DNA of 64,000 nucleotides from Ostrinia nubilalis (GCF_963855985.1 NC_087110.1:12267001-12331000), one strand, 5' to 3'; positions 32,204 to 44,081 are shown, counted from the first letter of the stretch. Notes: generated from the letters alone by a model not told the origin. Made by a program: numbers and translations.

Positions 32204-32620
32204 TATTGGAACGGGAGTGAATGCGAATTGAGTCGCGACTTAATCCTTCAACGGCTGTCGAAGTTGAATAATGGGGAATATTTAATTTATTAATTAACCT
32301 CTTAGTTATAAAATTGGACGTGCTACCGTTATCCAGTAAAGCACGGACAGTGTGACGGATGCCATTGCCGTCAACCACGTCAACGAGGACTGTAGACAAC
32401 AGGACACAGCAGTTGTGAGTGGAAGACAATACAACTTCAGTTTGTTCCGCCGTATCGTCATAATCATGATCAGAACTCGAGTCATTATCATAGCACTCGG
32501 GTTCAATGACCTCTTGCGTAGCTAACGTGACACCTTTGTCGCTGTGGGACGAAATGTTAGAGGGTGCGGAACCCTTAGGCTCAACCTGTGACTGTTCCTC
32601 TGTATGTAATGTAACATCGT
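32187..32620 (-). pseudogene. BEL/Pao protease segment, frame-disrupted
   Basis: In a frame different from gag, an acidic spacer leads into an aspartic protease-like segment (DUF1758 type) with the active-site region ALLDNGSTSNFI. The usual D-S/T-G triplet reads D-N-G here. The frame closes with TGA near 32187 just as the pol frame opens, so this piece is separated from both neighbours by a frame change. The protease would normally cut the Gag-Pol precursor. As it stands, expression in one polyprotein would need two frameshifts. Confidence 0.7.
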
Positions 32621-33814
32621 GTTATGTCGCTTAGAACAAATCCTACATGAACCGAACCTACATTTGCCAACGTCATGCCCGTGACGCAAGCAGTTGAGAC
32701 AAAGTTTTAATTGTTTTACTTTATTGATTTTAGCGTGAACAGATAAAGATTTGAATTTTGTGCATTGGTAAATAGCGTGATTCTGTTTACATAAAGGACA
32801 CGAGTAATTTGTTGTTTGTGCGTTCGTGTTAGCAACAAATGCGCGTGACCTTGAAGTGATTGGTTCACTATGTCTACGTTTAACTTGGCTCAAATTGATA
32901 GTTTCAAGCAAACTCGCGCGATTTTTAATAAAATTAATGAACTTCTCTAAATCTGGAATTTTATAAAAGGTATTAGTGTATTCTTTCCATTTTCTATTTG
33001 TTGAATTATCAAGTTTGCTTGAAGCCATATGAATCAATAAAGTATCCCAGTTATGAGTGTTAATGTTTAACCCCTCAAGTGCCCTGAGATGTTTATTTAA
33101 AGAATCTATTAAGTTTCTTAAAGCGACTGAAGATTCTTTCGTAATTTGTTCCATATCAAATAACGCTTGAATATGGTTATTTATTAAAACTTTATTGTTG
33201 TGATAACGTTCGCATAATAACTGCCAAGCAATGTCATAATTACTTGCTGAAAAATCCAATGAACTTATAACGTTCGCAGCTTTGTCCTTTAATGACGACT
33301 GTAAGTAATGATACTTGTTAATTTTAGGAATACTATCATTGCAATGTATGAGCGACTTGAAAGTATCGTGAAATCGTAACCACTCCTCGAAATGGCCAGA
33401 AAAGGTAGGTAACGCAATAGTAGGTAATGTTAAAGTCGGTGTACCTGCTGTGAGGACAGTACCTGCCGCGGAAGAGGCCGACGCGCCCTCGTCGTGCTGC
33501 GCAGAGGTCAACCTGCTTACCCACTCGCGCGCGCTGCCGACCACCGCGAAGTACTCGCTTTCAAGCTCCTCGCGATATTTGTACTCCTTTTCGCAGTCAA
33601 CGTCTGAAATTTCCAAACAACTTTCGATTTCAATCTGCAACGCGTCATATTCACTGTACCATTCTTCAATTTTAGCTAATCTTAAGTTTAAATCGCTAAT
33701 TTGTACAGGATTAGGCTTTTCGCAAGTAGAAATTCGTGAAAAGTATGTTTTAAATTGCGTAAGCTTGGATTTATAGGAACTACGTTTCCTTTTCAATTCA
33801 GTTAACTTACTCAT
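32522..33814 (-). CDS. BEL/Pao Gag (DUF1759-type, zinc knuckles)
   Basis: A 430-residue open frame. A Lys-rich N-terminus is followed by a helical region; residues about 130-290 match the DUF1759 gag-like core (LPTFSGHFEEWLRFHDTF). Then come zinc fingers: C339-C342-H346-C351, C372-C375-H380-C385, and C390-C393-H397 with H402. It would form the capsid of the retrotransposon particle and bind its RNA. After the last finger the frame leaves its expected course: the protease-linked frame resumes near 32620, so the final ~25 residues are probably frameshifted. BEL elements normally have one continuous gag-pol frame, so this is either damage or, less likely, programmed shifting. Confidence 0.85.
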   Translation of the reverse strand: MSKLTELKRKRSSYKSKLTQFKTYFSRISTCEKPNPVQISDLNLRLAKIEEWYSEYDALQIEIESCLEISDVDCEKEYKYREELESEYFAVVGSAREWVSRLTSAQHDEGASASSAAGTVLTAGTPTLTLPTIALPTFSGHFEEWLRFHDTFKSLIHCNDSIPKINKYHYLQSSLKDKAANVISSLDFSASNYDIAWQLLCERYHNNKVLINNHIQALFDMEQITKESSVALRNLIDSLNKHLRALEGLNINTHNWDTLLIHMASSKLDNSTNRKWKEYTNTFYKIPDLEKFINFIKNRASLLETINLSQVKRRHSEPITSRSRAFVANTNAQTTNYSCPLCKQNHAIYQCTKFKSLSVHAKINKVKQLKLCLNCLRHGHDVGKCRFGSCRICSKRHNTMLHYIQRNSHRLSLRVPHPLTFRPTATKVSR

Positions 33815-34652
33815 GATGTAAATTAAATTTAATGATAATTACAAACTAAGTTTAAAGTTTTCGATAATATTAATGAGTGCAAAATAAAGTGATGACAATG
33901 GAACGAATACTTAAAGCGTAATGTGCAGTGAAGAAGGCAATGAAACAGCGCAAGCTTGGCGGTGCAATCAGCTGACCGACCGTTAGGCGCAAGCGTAGGT
34001 ACGTAGGCAGGCACCGGTGGGTAGGTATAACGAGCGTTGCAAACGCACGATTTGGCTGCGTGTGCGCTGGAATGCGAGAAATAAATAATGTGAAATAATG
34101 TTTAAAAAACCCAACACGTAATTAAGGTCCGCGTATAGGTAGGTATGAATAAAGGGAATGTATTTAAATGTTGATTGATGTTGGAGATCGCAGTTTAAAC
34201 GATTGATGTTTGTCCCTAAGTCGCCTTTTACGACACCCGCGGGAAGAGTAGGGTTGGTGACAAATGTATTCTACTCTGCCGTCACCACACGGCAAATAGT
34301 GTTTAACGGTATGCAAATTTGAATAAAAACTGATAAACACGTAATTAAAGTCCGTGTAGACAGATTTATAAATGTAATAATTAATGAAAGTGAAGAATTG
34401 AAGCGAAAGAGAAGAATATTTGTAATGTAGGTATTCGAGAAATATTTTACACGTAATTAAGGTCCGTGTATGCAAAGCGGACAATAAAGGGAAGGAAAGT
34501 AAAGGAAAATCGGATTTGCACTGCCCTGAATTGCCACTTGATGACTGCGCCTTCGTGTGCTGGAAGTTCTGGAACCGTTCGCGTCCGTTGTAGGTTGCCG
34601 TCGAGCCACTTTCCCGGAGTCCAAAGGTCGCGCGTCCACGTCGGTGTGATTT
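33815..34652 (-). other. BEL/Pao untranslated leader with three repeated blocks
   Basis: About 840 bases between the primer site and gag. A motif read on + as ACACGTAATTAAGGTCCG occurs three times with small changes (near 34111, 34338 and 34449). A segment at 34204-34292 (TCGCCTTTTACGACACCCGC...GTCACCACACGGC) is a sequence often seen in lepidopteran non-LTR elements, probably an older insertion or a captured piece. Confidence 0.7.
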
Positions 34653-34672
34653 GAATCCGGCTCGAAGGACCA
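34653..34672 (-). other. Primer binding site, tRNA-Tyr
   Basis: The + strand here reads GAATCCGGCTCGAAGGACCA, the 3' end of insect tRNA-Tyr including CCA, so the element RNA can pair with that tRNA to prime minus-strand synthesis. It lies 4 bases inside the 5' LTR. Confidence 0.85.
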
Positions 34673-34676
34673 AAAA

Positions 34677-34935
34677 TGGCGGGAATCTTCTTCGGCTAAC
34701 CAGGTTCCAGGGTCGTGAAATGATCAAGACTTCTTGCGGTTACAAAGATTTACTTGATGACGTAAAATTTACAAATGATATGAGTAGGCTAGGGTACGTG
34801 CGTCGTGCCCGGCGGTTTGCGGCGAGTGGCGAGTGGAGCCGAGGGCGTTATCGTCGTCGGTCGGCGGGCGGCGGGCAGCGCGGCGTCCAGTTTGCGGGAC
34901 CGGTTTTCTGCGCCGGCGCGCGATTGGCGTTAACA
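34677..34935 (-). repeat. BEL/Pao 5' LTR
   Basis: Partner of 28273-28531, same length and sequence. In element orientation it is followed by four T bases and then the primer binding site. The GC-rich first half with many CGs contrasts with the AT-rich second half. Confidence 0.93.
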
Positions 34936-35460
34936 ACTAGATTAGATCCAATAACCTTCATATTTTGTATAAAACAGTATAAGTTATAGAGTAAACATCT
35001 GCATTTCAACAAACCCAGACACATTTTTTACCTATCCTCAAAATATTTCAGAGATTTCAACGTAACATTTCTGACATTTGTGTTCAGACTGACTCATACA
35101 AATTATGACACTTAAAAGAAACGATGTATAGATGACCCAAGCTGAACTGTGCCACCAAACTCAATGACAGGGGGGCACTACCATCGTTCAACTATATGGT
35201 TTCCAACATGGCAAAAATCGGAACCAGCGATCCGGTATTGACGGTGGCGCCCCACTGTCAATGTCATGCATAGGACAGTTCAGTATTTTGGAACTATGTA
35301 TACTATAGAATACTTACTATTGAGGTACAATATTTTATTACTTGTAAAAATGAAATGCCTTCCCAATCTGTCTGGCCAGCGTGGGGAGTGTAGACCAAAT
35401 CCTCCATTTGCCTCTGGTAAACTAGAAATAGTCATGCTCCTGCAGTGGAGACTGAATGAC
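34936..35460. other. Intron sequence right of the BEL element
   Basis: Contains CTGTGCCACCAAACTCAATG and TGACGGTGGCGCCCCACTGT around 35150-35265, probably an old interspersed repeat. Nothing coding. Confidence 0.5.
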
Positions 35461-35706
35461 CTGATGATGATGAGTCGTTTCAGCCAATTGACGTCCACTG
35501 CTGGACAAAGGCCTCCTCCAAGGTTTTCCACAATGAACGGTCCTGCGCTGCCCGCATCCAGGCTCTTCCCGCGACCTTTACCAGATCGTCGGTCCAGGTC
35601 CGGTTCGGGAAGCTTCGCCATATACTCACGTCCGAAATACCGCAGTGTCTCAAGTCGAAAGTATTTGACCAATGTGTGTTGCCAGTGATGGTATACGGAT
35701 CTGAGA
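35461..35706 (-). mobile_element. RTE copy with 5' inversion
   Basis: 35461-35596 is the minus-strand 3' end (matching about 60570-60692 of the full-length copy). At 35597 it switches to the opposite strand and matches about 60964-61070 (CATATACTCACGTCCGAAAT, ACCGCAGTGTCTCAAGTCGA), skipping about 270 bases. Confidence 0.8.
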
Positions 35707-36639
35707 TGATGATGAGTACTCAAATACAAATTCTAAATAGTTATTGAGGCTCTTTTCTTGGAAATATAATTCAAAATATCCTACCGCCACTTTGGGACGG
35801 CATATTCACAATCGATAGAAAGATTGGTGGGCGATTATGCTACACAAAACGCAAAATTGTTATTTTTCATATTTTCATACATAAATTATCATATTTTTAT
35901 AATGTATCTTTTCACTTACTGGTTATTTTTAATTTGTTTATGTGTTTCGTATATTATTTTTATCAATTGTTTTAACAAATATTTGTTTGAAATGTTTGTG
36001 TTTTAATAATTTCTAACACCTCTACTTATTGGATATGTAGGATAGGTAAACTCATCTTTATATTCAAACGAATACGAACATAATTTATTTATATTTAAGT
36101 TATTGCTAGGTACACTGTGTCACTGAATGTGATAGTAAAATTTTAATTAAATAGGCTTTAAAAAAGCACTTTTACACGTCCCAGTATTAACCCTACCACT
36201 GCTTCAGGACAATAAATGGGCCAGTGCTGAGAAGAAGCAGCGGAAGAAACTCAGTCATTTACTAAAACATAGTACATTAAGTAACACATATGAAAATGTC
36301 GCGTTGAGACCAGATTTTCCCTATTTTAGTTGAAATGGAACGCGGAAGATAAAAATCTTATATGGAAAGTTTAGGCAGAAAACTCTTACATTCCTCGGCC
36401 CTTCTTCAAATATTACATATTAATAGTGTTTGCTCCACACCTGCTGGCGCATTGTTTATTGAATGCGGCCTTCGCTCATCAGAAATAGATCGGGGTCGAT
36501 TCCGGTAGCGTGCTCTGTGACTTACAAGATCTCTGTAAGTTGTCTGGAGGAAATCACAGGACACTATTACGAGTCGTTAAGAGTCGAATCTCAAACTAAA
36601 TTTTGAATAACGTAGAAAAATCGAATAGCCTAAGGTGCG

Positions 36640-36834
36640 AGAGGCGGAATTACGAAGAAAGACGTAGCGTGGGCAGGCCTCGCACTAGGTGGACCGATGA
36701 TCTGGTGAAGGTCGCGGCCCTCGCGGGAGGTACCTGGATGCGAGGGGCGCAGCACCGGTCTTTGTGGAAATCCTTGGGGGAGGTCTTTGTCCAGCTGTGG
36801 ACGTCTTTAGACTGAAACGAACGAACGAACGAAG
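36640..36834 (+). mobile_element. RTE 3' stub with (ACGA)n tail
   Basis: Translates to GRPRTRWTDDLVKVAALAGG, ...RSLWKSLGEVFVQLW; ends CTGAAACGAACGAACGAACG. Confidence 0.85.
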
Positions 36835-37269
36835 GTGGGAGAGAAGTTGTCCAGCAAGCGAAAGGTCGAGGGTTCGATTCTTACCTTAGGCAATTCGACT
36901 TTTTTCAAGTCATTTAAAATAAACTTAACACCAACAATTCCAAGGTACATTCTTTAGAAACACTTCAATAATAGCCCTGAAAGGTCTGTAAACCAAATTA
37001 GTTTGCAATCAATTAATAGGCAGTTGAGTTGGTAGGCAGTTTCTGTAACTACCCACGAAATATACGGGGAATCGCATTTTGACAGCTCATTTATCACTAA
37101 ATTCAATTTTGGGACAGTGTAACAGTACAGGGTGGTGGTTATAGAATGAAGGAATGACGCTTATAGCATAGTGCGACAAGGTTTTTTGTATGTGTTAGGA
37201 TTTGATTTAAAATGTCATTACCAAAGGAAGGGATGACAGTAAAGTTGACGTCATTAATAATTAATTGAA

Positions 37270-37487
37270 AGCCACGATAGCCGAACGGTTAAGGTGTCGG
37301 ACTGGCCGACTCCTGATCCGGGGAACGCGGGCTCGAATCCCGCCGCCGCTCTATTGTGGTGAGCCCACTCGTGACACAAGAATATTTAGCTTAGTACGAG
37401 CTAACGGGACTAAACAACGCCACTCTTGTGGCGGAGTTTTGGGCTGACACTGTGTAGGTTTGTTGTCGACACGAAAAGAAGAAGACG
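37270..37487 (+). mobile_element. tRNA-derived SINE, full length
   Basis: The head resembles a tRNA gene with an A-box-like TAGCCGAACGGTTAAGG and a B-box-like GGCTCGAATCC at about 37330. A unique body (CGTGACACAAGAATATTTAG) and a tail (GTTTGTTGTCGACACGAAAA, GAAGAAG) follow. The acceptor ends do not pair, so it is not a tRNA gene. Confidence 0.82.
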
Positions 37488-37534
37488 GGACTAAAAATTA
37501 GAGGCCTATTGACTACTCTTGAGCAACTGTGAAC

Positions 37535-37808
37535 TAAACTGTTGAGGATTAGCAAGCTGAAGTGGCAGTGGGCAGGGCACATAGTACGCAGAACTGACGG
37601 CCGATGCAGCAAGGTTCTGGAATGGAGGCCACGTACCGGAAAATGCAGCGTGGGATATCCACCCACAAGGTGGCCGATGCCCTGATAAAAGTAGCAGGAA
37701 GGCGCTGGATGCTGGCCGCTACCAACGGTCCGATGTGGAAGTCATTGGGGGAGTCCTATGTTCAGCAGTGGACGTCCTATAGCTGAAATGATGATGATGA
37801 TGATGATG
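37535..37808 (+). mobile_element. RTE 3' stub with (ATG)n tail
   Basis: KLKWQWAGHIVRRTDGRCSK-like start, PTRWPMP... GESYVQQWTSYS, then ATGATGATGATGATGATG. A different subfamily from the 60.6 kb copy (GATGAT tail). Confidence 0.85.
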
Positions 37809-39556
37809 AGCAACTGTAATTATTTCATTTCATTCGCCGACGTTATGGTATCAGTCACTTTTAAGATAAGACTATTTGTTCGGAAAGGTCTGGGTCATAA
37901 TATGGAGATGTTTTTACGGCGCTATAAACGCCTTATTGTTTGGTAAACAAAACTCATTTTTACTACTCATGAAGGCGCACAGTCAAAAATTGTCTATGGC
38001 CCCAGTTTACGATATACGGAAAGGGACAGCCTGTAAACAATTCATAAAGATATTTATTATTATTACGATAAAATCTTATTTTTATTTTTCTAATAAAATA
38101 ACAGTATTTTGGGAAGGTTATAACGATTCAACATAATATTATAGGGAAAATTCCATTATTATTTCCATGGCAATGAAGTCTCATGCTTTAAATGTTGTAG
38201 AAATCTTTGAATTTGATTGGTGCGAAAATAAAGAGTGCACTATGTTTCAAAATATGTCTTAATGATTATTAAAATTAATGATTATAATATTCATATTATG
38301 CTAGTGCAGGATAAATTGTTTCCTTGTCGGCAAAAGCATTACATAATAATATTATTATTCTGTGGTAAAAGTTGCGTTCCATAAAATCTAAATAATTATT
38401 TAAATTAAATAATTCGTTAATTACATTTTAATGAAGGCTCTTAATCAGTTCTGAATTCACTGAAAAGTTTCTTAAAAAAAAAAAACTCCCCCAACAGACG
38501 TTTTCACTTTGAAGAAATCCAACAAAAGAAAGTGAAAAATTTTTACAGGCGCGAATTTTTCACGCCGTTATTTTTTTTCTTACCAACTTATCTGGCAATT
38601 TGCACTGATAAATGAAACGCACATAAAAATTCAAATTTAAAACCTCACCCATTCTAATACGTTTCAGTTTAGATTGCAACCGGCAAATAAACAAAACGCA
38701 AAATGGAAAACATTTGTTTTGAATTCAGAATCTAATGAGGGCGAAGATGGCCGACCGTGTGCGAAACCCGCCGATCCCGACAATTCCATATTTGAAAAAT
38801 ACATTGTCATAATGCTATTGCCTTTATCCTTACAAATTACGGTCGATTTTCCTTTGTTTGTGTTAAGAAATTTTATTGTGTTGTTAAATTCTGGCTCTTT
38901 TATCATCAACCCTATATCAATTTGAATAAGGTCAAATATTATTTGCATTTTCTTGAGTACGTAAGATGTTTTGGATGTAGACTGCGGAATATTTTGTCCC
39001 CACGTGCTGAATTTTCATTTCAGTGCCGCGATGGAAATGTTCCCGAATGGACGCGCGGCGTTCGGTCGTTTCGCGCCAAAGTTACGCTGATGTGAATTCA
39101 AATTTAGAACGCGATTTGTTTTCTTTTTTTTGTGTGTAGTTTTTCTACGTAGGTAAATAAATAGTTTTGGTGCAAAAAGGTGGTGGTGTGGATAAACTTA
39201 TTGTGAATTCGAAACGTTTTGGTGAATTTGTGTAGATTGTCGGATAGAAAAAAATGTTTTAATAATTATTGACTACCTAAAGGAGCCTTACAAGTAAGAA
39301 AAAATAAAAAAATACCTACCTGCAAAAATAACTTATGATACGTTTTAGAATGAAATATTTTTTTATAAATTCTCTTCCGTACTTGAGACCTGTGCATCTA
39401 AAAGTCAATAAGATGGAATGTGACTTGTAAATTTCTTCCGCAGAATAGAGTGGGCTTGAAGTAAACATTATGTATTTATTCTTTTCCGAATTTCAAATAT
39501 TTGAATAGTATGAATAAATGCACTTTGAATTTAATACGTCCGTGCTTAAGTTTGAA
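37809..39556. other. Intron sequence, nothing recognised
   Basis: AT-rich with A- and T-runs. Short frames at 38674-38925 and its complement have no motifs. Confidence 0.55.
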
Positions 39557-39558
39557 TA

Positions 39559-40231
39559 CAGTGTGAGTCACGTTAAAGTGTACATATGAAAATAGATGAA
39601 ACTAGACCTATTTTTATCGACGAAAAAGAGGTCAAAAAATTTTTGAGATTTTTTTTAAATTTTTTATAGATTTTTTTTTCTTCCAATTACTTATTGTAAA
39701 GAAAACGTAATAACTTTTAAACTAAGCGGTATATCCTGATAAAATAAAAACAGTAATAATGCTAAATAACAGGTAATACAAAAAAAATAGCAAATGTTGT
39801 GATAGGGATAGAGGCATGCGATTTTTGGTTTTACAAAGGTAATACGATAGAGAACAGTAAAAAGTAATAAAAACCACCGGTTATAGGGGCATTTTTTGGA
39901 GAAATTTATCAAATAACCAAAAAAACACGAATTTTTAAGCAGTTTTTTTTCAAAAAGTATCATTTTTTATTATTTGTTGGCCTTTTTTGTGTATTTTATG
40001 TATTTTTTTAGTATCGCCTGTTATTTAGCATTATTACTGTTTTTATTTTATCAGGATCTACCGCTTAGTTCAAAAGTTATTACGTTTTCTTTACAATAAG
40101 TAATTGGAAGAAAAAAAATTCTTTAAAAAATTAAAAAAAAATCTCAAAAAATTTTTGACCTCTTTTTTGTCGATAAAAACAGGTCTAGTTTCATCTTTTT
40201 TCATATGTACACTTTAACGTGACTCACACTG
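39559..40231. mobile_element. Large foldback MITE, copy 2 (asymmetric)
   Basis: Same termini and TA flanks as 12173-13277. The left arm is shortened to about 230 bases and joins directly to a full right arm at about 39787, so the core and half an arm have been deleted. Confidence 0.9.
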
Positions 40232-40902
40232 TATAATATTTACATTACGTATCAATGTAATAGAGTAACTATTAAGAAAGTAGGGGATTAGTTTGTTATA
40301 CTCTGAATTTCCCTAAAATAAAAATAAAAAATCAAAACAAATAAAAAATAAATCTGCAATAACCATACTATACATAACTTATATTCTACATACGTTCTTA
40401 TCATCTTTTAATAAACTTGCTTAACACTTTCCACTACTGCACCTCCTGCGTATCCAGGAAAACTCTACGACTAGTGAAAATCCCTGCTCGATGGACCGAC
40501 GCCCTGTGATAATAGCTATAATAGTACTCGCTCTTGTATGTTATAGTACAATAGTACAAAATAGCGGCGGTCAATTGAGCTCAATCAATTGACGGCTACC
40601 ATAAGGCAGAGGGAATATTCTTCCCACCATATATTTAACCTTATTCCAATGTCGTAAGGTCCAATAAATATGAAAATCTAAGTCCATTAAACGTCAAGTG
40701 CGTAGCTCTATTCAATTTCATAAACGTTTTGAAGATAAACGTTCTATTTCAAAAGAGTTACCTTTCAGTATAGTAAGCCCAATGTCACAAGAATCATCAT
40801 CAAGTCATTTAATCTTCACTGCAGGAGAACAAACCAGATTTACCAGAGAGAGAGAGAGAGAGAATCTACCTATGGAGTATTTGGTCTACACTCCCCACTA
40901 TA

Positions 40903-41373
40903 CAGGGTGGAATTTTGTAATGCCACCTGGAGGGAAAGTACCTACTCTTAATACTGTAGATAGAAAATTTTACTGAAAGAAAACATTCCTTTATTTTTGA
41001 AAAGAGAGAGAAATGCATTCAAAGATTTTCGTAAATTTTTCGTAAATTCTCTACCATAGCCATACAATTACCTGTACATAATTAAAATAATTTAAGATTT
41101 GATGGTTTTCCTTTCATTTGATTTATCAAGTTTGTTAGAGAGATTTTATCCTTATACTTAACCCTAACGATCGATGCAATAAAAATACAGGGTGTAATTT
41201 TTAACAGATTTTAGTTAGTTCGAATTCCGGGTGTGGCAAGCAAATTTTTGGAAATCTTTGAATGCAGTTCTATTTCTTTTCAAAAATAAAGGAATGTTTT
41301 CTTTGAGAAAAAATGTCTATCTATAATATTAAGAGTACTTTCCCTCCAGGTGGAATTACAAAATTCCACCCTG
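40903..41373. mobile_element. TA-flanked inverted-repeat MITE
   Basis: Ends CAGGGTGGAATTTTGTAAT and its complement, bordered by TA on each side (40901-40902, 41374-41375). The arms stay complementary for about 150 bases, including CCACCTGGAGGGAAAGTA. No coding sequence; it is a different family from the CAGTGTGAG foldbacks. Confidence 0.88.
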
Positions 41374-41769
41374 TATATTACTCCCTTAGTCGTCTCTACA
41401 ACCTCCATGGTAAGATGCGGGTAGTTCTATATAACATAACTACACGTCTAACAAAATGCTTACACATTAATGGCTCTATCTGAGCAGGTGAATCCTTAAG
41501 TCATGCCGGAATACGGCCTTCTCTAATGGGCCAATAGCACATCAATAGGCCCAATCCTACACTCCCTACGTTGGTCAGATTGGTTGGGAAAGCCCTAGTA
41601 ATTTAGGTAGCCATCTATACAATATATCTTTTCTTAAAGGTTTAAATCTTTGTTTGTCACCTGTCATCCGCTTTGCAATGGAGGGAAGTCGAACCTAATT
41701 TCGAACTCCTCCTATGTTCTTCTGATTAATTTCGTTGCGGGTCCAATGATAGTTTAACTTTCCCCCGGG

Positions 41770-41906
41770 ACAAACTTGACCTTCATTGGTCGGGTTTTTA
41801 TGGCGGTCAAGCTGTAGATAAAAGTATTGAGTATTAAGTATTGAGATCCTGGCTACACAGCAGTTGCAGTGGTGGGAACGAAAGGTGGGAATAGTCCCGT
41901 TATACA
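41770..41906 (+). repeat. Interspersed repeat, same family as 21128-21345
   Basis: TTGACCTTCATTGGTCGGGT ... GCGGTCAAGCTGTAGAT ... TCCTGGCTACACAGCAGTTG ... GTGGGAACGAAAGGTGG. It ends near AATAGTCCCG. Confidence 0.75.
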
Positions 41907-42814
41907 ATACAGCCTTTTTGAGACCTCCAAAATAATAACTTCGATATTCAAGAAGTAAACAGCAACCTCACGTTCCAAGTGTTTGCCGAACAGTTAACCG
42001 AGTTAACCTTCAATTAACACAACGTGACAAACAGTTTGAAATGCGATTAGACCATTAGTGGCGTGAGGCTGCCTTGTCACGTACATGTGTTATTTGAAAT
42101 CATTAAGACGATTGGTCGTTTACAAGCAGGCAGTAATCGCTATTTGTGTGACAAACTTCTTAACTATCTACTTCACAGATCACAGAAACTAAAGGGTGAT
42201 GTGACAAGGGGGCGATGTCGCAGCAATATGCCCAAAAACAGAACACATTGCTCGTGACAATGATGACAGCAGCGACGTCATAATGTAAACAGTTTACATT
42301 GCTTGCGTAGTACTAAAGATTATTCGAACTTTGAGTACTGATACCGCAGTGGATAATGAGCATATACAATATTTTAATTACTTTGTGTGTGTGAATTACT
42401 AATACGACACTGAGTTTTGAACTCAGCGCATTAGTTGGCATCTCTCTATATCTCTATGATCTACTTACATGTGATCATAGAAATCTATTGATATAAATAC
42501 TACAGATATAACAATTCAACCTTTCAGAAGCAATCAGTCATCCCCCGTATATTTTACTACTTGTTTCTGGAGCAGCGCCATATTATGACGTGAACAAATC
42601 GAATCGAACATTCTGAGTTGAAGCACTATCTAAGTACTTTCTAACTACTGCCCCTTATACGAAGTACCAGACTTGTCCCGAACGATCCTTCTTTTATCTA
42701 TCGGTCCAAAGATTTATTAAAACCAAAATTCTTAGTGTACTTTACTTGCTTGTAAACATATCGTTTCTATTTGAAATACTTAAATTTTCTTTATAATAAA
42801 GCATAACAATTTAA

Positions 42815-42872
42815 GCAGGTATTTGACCACAATCGCACCTGATGTTAAGTGGGATGCAGTCTAGGATATTAG
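42815..42872 (-). repeat. LINE fragment (as at 6840)
   Basis: GCAGGTATTTGACCACAATC, GCACCTGATGTTAAGTGGGA, TGCAGTCTAGGAT. Confidence 0.65.
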
Positions 42873-43458
42873 GATTTTGTCGATCTCAATTCAGTTAATA
42901 TAATTCAAACACATTCCCATAATACACACTTTGCATTTCGTCCGTTACAAGATAGATTCAATTTCGCGACCGCTTCACGGAGCGAACTAAGCTTGCAAAA
43001 AAAGGCCAAGCGAAGCGATTTAGGATTTAAAACTGTCATGAAAGTTATTTTGTCTAGCGGGGCTGGACCTCTAAATGTCAATTAAGACCCTCTCCTACTC
43101 CTGCAGTGAATGATGATAAAATCATTTAATATCTACTTCTTGTAAAGTTAGTGACACTCATAGTGGAAAAAAGTTGACAAGACGTGTTGCGAACTTTTTG
43201 GCTCCTTTGGATATCACGAAGTATTTGACGTTGACTGTATTAGCATTAATTTAAAACATAACATTACAAAATTAAACGCATTTGGACATCCTTGAAATGT
43301 ATAGGTCAATATTATCAGTTAGCTACTGTACGGTCTTTCCTTAATAATTGGAAAACCCAAAAAGGATAATAATATGCGTATCAGATACTCCATTATTGGT
43401 ATTTTTGTTTTGAATAGTAGTTAATGTATATTATTTACAGACACGTTGTACTTGCTTG

Positions 43459-43562
43459 AACTTGACCTTCATTGCTTGGGTTTTTATTGGCGGTCAAGCT
43501 GCAGATCCTGGGTACACAGCAGTTGCAGCGGTGGGAACGAGAGGTGGCAATAGTCCCGTCTA
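43459..43562 (+). repeat. Interspersed repeat, same family as 21128-21345
   Basis: Close to 41770-41906: GCGGTCAAGCTGCAGATCCT, then ACACAGCAGTTGCAGCGGTG, ending AATAGTCCCGTC. It lacks a ~20-base insertion present in that copy. Confidence 0.75.
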
Positions 43563-44030
43563 AACATTGACTAATTCTAATTTGTTTTAGTAATTAATAA
43601 ATTAGCTGTTTCAGTGTATAAAAAAGTTAGCGGATTTTAACCAAGTGATAATACAAGTAAGAATAATGAGGTATTATTAAATTAATATTTTCTGGAACGT
43701 AGGTTATTTTTTGGTTTTGCTTATTTTTATTTCAATACACTCTTTTTTCATTAAGTTGCCAGTTTTCATCATAATTTATAATGGTATTTCGTTTCTAAAA
43801 TATGCACTACTGTTGTAAATATGAAACACATTTTACAGCGTTTTACAGGTGAAAACGTATTCAATAATTTCTGATTTACACACACAGCTAGGTGATTTAG
43901 CAAACCCACGATAGTATTGTAAAATGTAGTTTGTTTTCAAATGCCTGGAATTCCTGGCTTATACGCAATATCTAATTCGATCCCATAACGGATTGCATCT
44001 TGAAGCTCTTACAGTACAGATTTTAGGCAC

Positions 44031-44081
<51 letters not shown>

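Larger units (their letters stand above)
28273..34935 (-). mobile_element. BEL/Pao LTR retrotransposon, near full length
   Basis: A 6.66 kb element on the minus strand: LTR (34677-34935), primer site (34653-34672), leader, gag (33814-32522), protease segment, and pol with RT, RNase H and integrase (to 28526), LTR (28273-28531). Read side by side the LTRs are the same length and show no differences, which points to a very recent insertion. Coding is interrupted by two frame changes (near 32620 and near 32200). The expected 4-6 bp target duplication is missing: AAAAA on the left and ACTAG on the right. It sits in the large intron downstream of the inaD exons, in antisense orientation. Confidence 0.92.

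Noticed and set aside
34204..34292. Separate gene fragment in the BEL leader
   Set aside because: It matches a common lepidopteran repeat phrase (GTCGTAAAAGGCGACTTA on the minus strand), not a gene.
37270..37350. tRNA gene
   Set aside because: A- and B-box-like sequences are present but the acceptor stem does not pair, and the sequence continues into a SINE body and tail.
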